Of a DNA stretch of 64,000 nt, positions 59,083-64,000 are shown piece after piece. Source of the DNA: Gibbsiella quercinecans (GTDB taxonomy: Bacteria > Pseudomonadota > Gammaproteobacteria > Enterobacterales > Enterobacteriaceae). The notes beneath the pieces were generated by a model. That model was given only the letters and a program-made list of their open reading frames with translations, was not told the origin of the DNA and ran no database searches. The stretch spans positions 3,782,001 through 3,846,000 of the forward strand of contig NZ_CP014136.1 in NCBI RefSeq assembly GCF_002291425.1. Reading direction: 5' to 3'. The translations under genes were made by a program, and so were the position numbers. Numbering within the stretch: the first letter of the stretch is position 1; each line of letters begins with the position of its first letter.

Positions 59083-60146
59083 CAGGCAAACCCCGCTGAT
59101 TTATTAGGTGTGACGGGGTGAGCGGGGAAGGATAGATATGCCGATGCGCTGACAGCTGGGCGCATGAGAGATTTGGACATGTTGGTGTCCTGAGAGATTT
59201 CTGTACTGAAATAATCAGTGTTGAAAACCCTATCCCAGGCAAGCGCGGCTTTTTCACGAGTGCAGTTATACTCTTCAAGCACTTCAAGTACATTTAGCGC
59301 CTCAGTTAGGCATTCTTGAAAGAAAATTACGGCGTCATCGTTTTCTTCTGCAAGATTCTTATCTGCAAACACCGGATGCCCGATGCGCTGGCTATATGTC
59401 AGCTGAGATTTGATGACCTTCCACGTTTCACGTAAAGCATCATCATCTCGGCCCGCCTGACCAACAAAATGATCTACAACTAATTTCGAAATACAAATAC
59501 CGCTGGTGGTTTTCTTTTTCCATGAGGTCCGGGAACGAGCCATTTTCTTGGTCAGCTTTGTAACACGGCGAAGTTGGCTGGTATCAGCCTGACCAGTTTT
59601 AAGCTCTGAACCAACAGCATTGTTGTACCATCGGGTAACCTTACGGGCATCGGATTTAGTCCACTCATCGCCACTGGCGAGCTCATATTCAGTTGTTTCG
59701 TTACCCCAAAAGTCCTTTGTGATAAATGAACGGTATATTGGGATATCGATGTGATAACCATCAGGGTAGAGTTGGCGTACGCAATTTGTCTTAACAACAG
59801 CATTATAGGCCAGCCTGTCGTCTTTCAACGCTTTTCGAACTCGCTTTCGTGCATCCTGCGCACCAAGATAATTACCGTCTCCATCTTTCAGGTCTTCTTT
59901 GTTGAAATAAATTCCGTCATCGATGTCGTAATCACATAAATCGTCCTGGACCATGGTGCGCATCGCATAAGAACCTTGGGAGCTAAATTCTTTTGGCAAT
60001 GGATGGGATGAGCGAGTCAGGCCATTTTCGAGCCGTTTTCTTCCATTATCACGACGGTCACGCATTTCAGACTGGTCAGTGTTTGACAGAGTTACTTTTT
60101 CTGAATGATACCCTTTCATTTCTTTATTGCAGTCAATTAACGTCAT
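59082..60146 (-). CDS. CBASS cyclic-dinucleotide synthase, DncV-like CD-NTase
   Basis: 354 residues, shorter than V. cholerae DncV at about 436. Nucleotidyltransferase motifs: G58-S59 in SSQGSYAMRT, D74 and D76 in DYDIDDGIYF (close to DncV DIDDGTY) and a third acid D134 in YHIDIPIYR. The C-terminus, ending SAGFA, is the expected conjugation site for Cap2. It would make a cyclic dinucleotide, such as 3'3'-cGAMP by analogy, upon phage infection to activate the phospholipase. GGGAG precedes the ATG. Confidence 0.86.
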   Translation of the reverse strand: MTLIDCNKEMKGYHSEKVTLSNTDQSEMRDRRDNGRKRLENGLTRSSHPLPKEFSSQGSYAMRTMVQDDLCDYDIDDGIYFNKEDLKDGDGNYLGAQDARKRVRKALKDDRLAYNAVVKTNCVRQLYPDGYHIDIPIYRSFITKDFWGNETTEYELASGDEWTKSDARKVTRWYNNAVGSELKTGQADTSQLRRVTKLTKKMARSRTSWKKKTTSGICISKLVVDHFVGQAGRDDDALRETWKVIKSQLTYSQRIGHPVFADKNLAEENDDAVIFFQECLTEALNVLEVLEEYNCTREKAALAWDRVFNTDYFSTEISQDTNMSKSLMRPAVSASAYLSFPAHPVTPNKSAGFA

Positions 60147-60169
60147 GTTGATCTCCCAGAGATTTAAAT

Positions 60170-61243
60170 TTAGGTATTAGATTTAATCGACAGGGCGGTT
60201 CGAAATTCTTTCATGTGATTATTTGATTCGGCAAGAGCCCATGCGTAATCAACGTCGGACACTGCCTGCCGGGCTAATGCATTAAGTACTCTTGGACGTG
60301 CGTCATCCATATTTTCGAGGTATTTGTGTAGCTCCCCAGAGGGGCACTGAGCTGGCATTCGGTATGCAAAACTGCCATTGCCTCTCAACTCGGCAATTTT
60401 CCGAGCCATATAATCGTAAGCAACCGCCTGGGCATTCATACTCGCAGTGATTGCTTTGAGGCCGCCGGACCATCCCAAAGCTCCACGGTGCAACATACTG
60501 CTACTGGCAAGTTCCTCACCTCCCTGAACAGGAAGAGTGCCCAGCATGAATAAGTGTACAGGGCGTTCAGTCTCGCCCCTGAGCTGGAGAATTTCATGGG
60601 CTTCGATCATGCCTACAGCACCTGGATTATTAGCCCAGAGCCCACCGTCAACGTAATCGACGATTGCTCCGCCAGAGCCTGGCTCCTCAAGGCGTGCGAT
60701 TGATCGGAGGATAGGTGCAGCACTAGTTGCCATACATACATCAACCAGTAGTCGATCATTGTCTCGTCCATTTAGGCGAGCCATATGCGGTGTTTTAAAT
60801 ACAGTTGAGGAGTGACGATTTAAATCTAAAGTAGTGATGGCTAAACCGATCCCTCGGCGTTCATAAACTTTGCCAATAGTTTCTTCACCAAAGGTATCTT
60901 TAAGCACTTTACGTAAGGCAAATTCACCTGAAGCTAGTCCCGAGCACAACCCGCGAACGTATTTACCTACAAAAGGAAGGGCACGAAGTCGCTGCCGTGG
61001 AAAAATATCTTTACCGTAAGTCTGGTAAAGCTCGAGAACCTTCTCAAGCTGAATACCAGCGGCTAATGCGCAGGCAACGATCCCTCCTGTACTGGTACCT
61101 ACCAGTAGATCGAAGGCAGAACCAGGGTCAGACTGTTTAAAACCTGTCTGACTTAGCCTTTGAGAAAAAGTCTGTAAGTAGGTGGCCTGATAAACACCAC
61201 GCATTCCACCACCGTCTAAGCACAAAACACGAAATGGGTTCAT
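60170..61243 (-). CDS. capV: CBASS effector, patatin-like phospholipase CapV
   Basis: 357 residues from the ATG at 61243 ([16 protein letters not shown]); a TTG at 61261 could add six. Patatin motifs: oxyanion loop DGGGMRG (10-16), nucleophile S51 in GTSTGG, dyad D199 in VDGGLW. In V. cholerae and E. coli, CapV is switched on by cGAMP and degrades membrane lipids, killing the infected cell. First gene of the operon capV-CD-NTase-cap2-cap3, the same order as the V. cholerae VSP-1 locus. No clear Shine-Dalgarno is visible. Confidence 0.9.
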   Translation of the reverse strand: MNPFRVLCLDGGGMRGVYQATYLQTFSQRLSQTGFKQSDPGSAFDLLVGTSTGGIVACALAAGIQLEKVLELYQTYGKDIFPRQRLRALPFVGKYVRGLCSGLASGEFALRKVLKDTFGEETIGKVYERRGIGLAITTLDLNRHSSTVFKTPHMARLNGRDNDRLLVDVCMATSAAPILRSIARLEEPGSGGAIVDYVDGGLWANNPGAVGMIEAHEILQLRGETERPVHLFMLGTLPVQGGEELASSSMLHRGALGWSGGLKAITASMNAQAVAYDYMARKIAELRGNGSFAYRMPAQCPSGELHKYLENMDDARPRVLNALARQAVSDVDYAWALAESNNHMKEFRTALSIKSNT

Positions 61244-61245
61244 TT

Positions 61246-61294
61246 GCACTATATATGCCAAAAGAAAAATGGGTTAGTTACTATATATAGTGAT
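61246..61294. promoter_or_regulatory. Two NrdR-box-like sites just upstream of capV
   Basis: 61279-61294 (TTACTATATATAGTGA) contains a perfect 12-bp palindrome and is close to the NrdR consensus ACACWATATATWGTGT. 61246-61261 (GCACTATATATGCCAA) matches its left half, 33 bp away, and lies directly before the capV ATG. They may be operator sites of NrdR or of another regulator; no regulator gene adjoins the operon. Confidence 0.45.
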
Positions 61295-61477
61295 TTCAAT
61301 CTTTTTTCAAGTCATGCTGGATATAATCACATACTGTGACTTGCTCCCCGTCAGTCAACACTAAGTGCTGTTAGCTACTTCCGCTTTTGGCACGGAGCGG
61401 ATCGCCTGAAACACCGCGAGGACCTGACATTGACTAGTCAGGGTTGAATATTTTTCACATCGAACATCACATCCCTA

Positions 61478-61984
61478 TTATGAATCGGTCTGTGAATCGC
61501 GTCTCATCAGAAATTCGTCATGAAACTCCCCATCAACGCATAGCGCAGCGTTATCAGTCGCCCACTCGGTGAACCCGAAGGAACGATAAAGCGCATATGC
61601 AGCCCGGTTGGTTGTAACTACTGACAGTTTTACTGTTTTGGCTGAACTGGCGGCTTCCAGCGCCGCATCCATGAGTCTGGCTTAAAGCCCGGAACCTCTC
61701 TTCTCGGCGCGAACATACATTCCCCAGATATTCGCAACATGACTCAGCTTTGGTAACGAGCTTCTGTTCACGCCAATCATGCCCTGCAAGGTGTTATGAA
61801 CATCAAAACCGCCGAAGACATGACTGGTTCGTAGTTGTTCGGCAAAGAATTGCAGTGGCTTCTGGCTGCATTCTCCATAAGACGCACCAAAGGCTTCAGG
61901 ATGAAGCCGTAAAGCCTCCAACCTCAATTTCCTGAAATCGTCCAGATCGTTCTCGATTATGCGCCGTACTGTAAATGCTTCCAC
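61478..61984 (-). pseudogene. GNAT acetyltransferase broken by one in-frame stop
   Basis: Start ATG at 61984 (MEAFTVRRIIENDLDDFRKL) reads to a TAA at 61682-61684 after RAEKRGSGL, then continues in the same frame as ARLMDAALEAASSAKTVKLS to a stop at 61478. Together this is about 168 codons of a normal GNAT fold: the acetyl-CoA loop lies at the break (RGSGL-stop-ARL), and NRAAYALYRSFGF follows in the C-terminal half. A single nonsense mutation is the simplest reading. Confidence 0.85.
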
Positions 61985-62177
61985 TCATGACTCCTTGCTG
62001 CCCCAGATTTATAGTGTCAGAACCTGAATAATCTAGCATAAGAGTTCCTATGAAACTTCCGCTCTTGGCACTCTGAGGACGTTCGGCCCCCTCCAACTAT
62101 TGCCGGAAGGGCCGTCAGTGCTGACGGCAAACACTTCTCAGTTGTGGCTTATTCATCGATGCATCATCCACAACAGA

Positions 62178-62510
62178 TTACTTGACGTTTTTATAGGGAG
62201 TAAATTCTCCCGGACGAGCTTGTGATCCTTTATTTTTAAGCTTTAGCTTTTGGCATAACCGAGCATAAATATCGGGAGGAAAACCTCCGTCAAATGACCA
62301 TTCATCACCACGTTTCTTCATCTGCAGAACACCAGATATATTTTTATATTTAGCGCCAAGGTTATTCTTAACAATATATTCAGAAACCTCCGAGCTATGT
62401 GTGAAGCCCTGCGCTGATAATTCTGTTACCAGTTCGTTAAACTCCTGTTCATTTAATGATTCAGTATTTGGTACTGAAAGGATTGTTTGCGGCTTACGTA
62501 TAAATGCCAT
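62178..62510 (-). CDS. Small hypothetical protein, 110 residues
   Basis: ATG at 62510 (MAFIRKPQTILSVPNTESLN) with GGAG before it; an upstream start at 62522 adds MEII. A helical N-terminal half (EQEFNELVTELSAQGFTHSS) precedes a basic segment (KYKNISGVLQMKKRGDEWSF) and a Lys-rich tail. I do not recognise the family. It is AT-rich like the CBASS genes and reads leftwards toward the broken GNAT gene. Confidence 0.55.
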   Translation of the reverse strand: MAFIRKPQTILSVPNTESLNEQEFNELVTELSAQGFTHSSEVSEYIVKNNLGAKYKNISGVLQMKKRGDEWSFDGGFPPDIYARLCQKLKLKNKGSQARPGEFTPYKNVK

Positions 62511-62686
62511 AATGATCTCCATATATTTTACGTCTCAGCGTCATAAATGTGAGCTAAGTTTGCAATGAAAAGCTTCCGGGGCCAGCACTTAACTCTATCC
62601 CATTTTGTAAAATCGGCAAAGAGAGGACCAGTTCCTCATGATGTCAGCCATGTCCGCTTCACGCCCTGAGGCACTCGACAAGTTTT

Positions 62687-62947
62687 TTATGACTTCAGTA
62701 AGGGCGAATTTATCTCTTTGAGTGCCAGCAAGTATTTTGCTTCGTCGTAGCATGTTCTGGCCTTCCAGCAGTGGTAAATGATCCTTATCCATTTGAACGC
62801 CAGAGCCTGGATCGCGGATTGATGAGATTTTCCCTTTTCTCTCTGCCCCTGATAATACAGTTTGGCCCAGTATGATGAGTTAACCGTCTTCGCAGTCCAT
62901 TCCACGAATGTCTGTCGGACGAACTTGGCACATAGCCGCCTGCCGGA
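62687..62947 (-). pseudogene. Remnant of an IS110-family transposase (C-terminal part)
   Basis: The frame after the TAA at 62948-62950 reads RRLCAKFVRQTFVEWTAKTV, then SYWAKLYYQGQREKGKSHQS and ALAFKWIRIIYHCWKARTCY to a stop at 62687. This resembles the C-terminus of IS110/IS116/IS902 transposases (SxYQxxxxxGKxxxxAIRALAFKWIRI). The N-terminal DEDD domain and most of the element are missing. The region between it and the recombinase (62948-63021) holds nothing else. Confidence 0.7.
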
Positions 62948-63021
62948 TTAGATTGCGCTCAGATCAGCAAAAGAGCCAGATCGAGCATGGGTCAGAACAC
63001 GCCGATTTATTCAACGACACT

Positions 63022-63897
63022 CTACAGCGCTTTCCCATAAACCCGCTCCACATACCGCCCACGTCCATCACCATGCCCTAAATCCATCGACACCAGCGAG
63101 CGGGCTTCCCGGTTGCTGAACCCCTGTCGCCGGTAATAACGCATCGCATCCTGCGCCCATGCGTAACGCAGGCTGTGCGGGGAATATTGCCCCTTTAGTC
63201 CTGCCAGAACGGTTTGCGAGCGCCAGCGATTCATGGCGCTTTTCAGATCCGGTTTATCAATCAGCCGATCGTTGCGGGTAGCGGCAATCGCCAGCGCCTG
63301 ATTCACCGTCTGCATTAACACTTTCCGATCCAGCACCCGCGTTTGTCGGGGCCGTCCGCCCTTGGTGCCAAATACTACCGTCAATTGCTCGTCGCCCCGT
63401 TCCAGCGCGGTGGCCCATGTCTGAAGCGACTGCGAACACTGCACCGCTTCCTGTGAGCGCAGGCCCATCATGCGAGCCAGTTGCAGCGTCAGCGCGAGTC
63501 CGGTGTCTTTCTGTTGCAGGGTTGCCAGCGCTGCCTGATAGCGCTCCGGCGTAATCGCCTGCCGCGTACCGTCCCGGCTGGCGCCGCTCAGCCCTAACGC
63601 CTTGTTGCTCAAGCGTTCCGCATCCGCCAGCTTAACTCGCCCGGCGGTGCGCAGCATCACCCGTACCGCCGCCATTTCGTTATGCAGCGTGCGTAGAGTA
63701 ATTCCCTGTTCTAACCGCCCGGCGATATAGCATTCGATATGTTTCGCTTTCAGATGCTGCACCGTGCGTATCTGAATATTCAAAGACAGCAGGTGGCTGG
63801 CAAGCCGCTCTGCAATTTTTAGTCGGTCATGTACCGTCTTATGGCTGCCGCCAGCCTGTCGGGCCAGCGTCTGCATCTCCCGGCTTAATCGTGACAT
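63022..63897 (-). CDS. Tyrosine recombinase/integrase-domain protein
   Basis: 291 residues. A SAM-like N-terminal domain (about 1-100) precedes the catalytic domain with R in MMGLRSQEA, K in VFGTKGGRPR, HxLR in SPHSLRYAW, a later H in DLGHGDGRGRY and Y in YVERVYGKAL, which are the full set of tyrosine-recombinase residues. The GC content is higher than in the CBASS genes. Such proteins are often found in integrative elements. It may belong to an island that continues beyond the right edge. Confidence 0.82.
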   Translation of the reverse strand: MSRLSREMQTLARQAGGSHKTVHDRLKIAERLASHLLSLNIQIRTVQHLKAKHIECYIAGRLEQGITLRTLHNEMAAVRVMLRTAGRVKLADAERLSNKALGLSGASRDGTRQAITPERYQAALATLQQKDTGLALTLQLARMMGLRSQEAVQCSQSLQTWATALERGDEQLTVVFGTKGGRPRQTRVLDRKVLMQTVNQALAIAATRNDRLIDKPDLKSAMNRWRSQTVLAGLKGQYSPHSLRYAWAQDAMRYYRRQGFSNREARSLVSMDLGHGDGRGRYVERVYGKAL

Positions 63898-64000
63898 ATG
63901 TTATCCCCCCATCCTCAATAACCTCTGTTCTCCGGCGCACGGCGATTTACGACACGGGGAAACCGTGCCGCACTGAGCAATACCTGCGCGCCGGAGCGGC

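Noticed and set aside
62595-62792. Minus-strand 65-codon ORF
   Set aside because: Overlaps the IS110 remnant in another frame and shows no ribosome site or family features.

Overview
The window looks like chromosome of a GC-rich enterobacterium, probably Serratia or a close relative in Enterobacterales. The evidence is the E. coli-like neighbourhood ygaZ / ygaY-like MFS / proXWV / nrdFEIH / ygaM / ygaC, a full-length ERIC repeat, smrA, asr and an enterobacterial type I cellulose operon. No organism assignment beyond that can be made from the sequence alone.

Layout. (1) 1-13.4 kb: a backbone block with truncated ygaZ, an MFS gene with a divergent LysR, the osmoprotectant operon proV-proW with two tandem proX copies, an orphan DcuS/CitA-like sensor kinase, and nrdHIEF behind a pair of NrdR boxes. 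(2) 13.5-18.2 kb: a LysR-controlled peptide or amide-use module (M20, solute-binding protein, M28-like) lying between nrdH and ygaM, which are neighbours in E. coli. (3) 18.2-24.9 kb: ygaM-like, asr, an esterase, AraC, an MFS gene, ygaC, a DUF1198 gene, a coiled-coil protein and smrA, ending in an ERIC element. (4) 25.3-36.9 kb: the cellulose operon bcsO-Q-A-B-C-D-Z. BcsA carries catalytic GT2 and c-di-GMP (PilZ) motifs; BcsO has a BcsR-like N-terminus on a Pro/Ala-rich tail. (5) 37.2-44 kb: a tripartite tricarboxylate transporter (tctCBA), then an opposing flavin monooxygenase plus two carboxymuconolactone-decarboxylase-like genes with a divergent LysR. (6) 44.4-54.1 kb: a self-contained catabolic island, with a complete polar-amino-acid-type ABC importer, an M20 amidohydrolase, a hydantoinase/dihydropyrimidinase, a DapA-family lyase, a GntR regulator and a ~977-residue oxidoreductase that joins HcnA-, HcnB- and HcnC-like modules in one chain. 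The divergent promoter holds a 38-bp nested palindrome.

(7) 54.2-64 kb: a mobile, more AT-rich region. An IS3-family element is followed by a complete type II CBASS anti-phage operon on the minus strand: patatin-like phospholipase (CapV), DncV-like cyclic-dinucleotide synthase, Cap2 (E2-E1 fusion) and Cap3 (JAMM protease). Around it lie a GNAT gene killed by one stop codon, small unknown ORFs, an IS110 remnant and a tyrosine recombinase.

The strongest lead is regulatory: the DNA just upstream of capV carries two ACTATATAT-core sites 33 bp apart that resemble the NrdR-box pair (31 bp apart) at nrdH in this same window. This suggests, but does not prove, coupling of the defence operon to nucleotide-pool sensing. 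The second lead is the three-in-one dehydrogenase and its ring-opening cluster, whose substrate is unknown.
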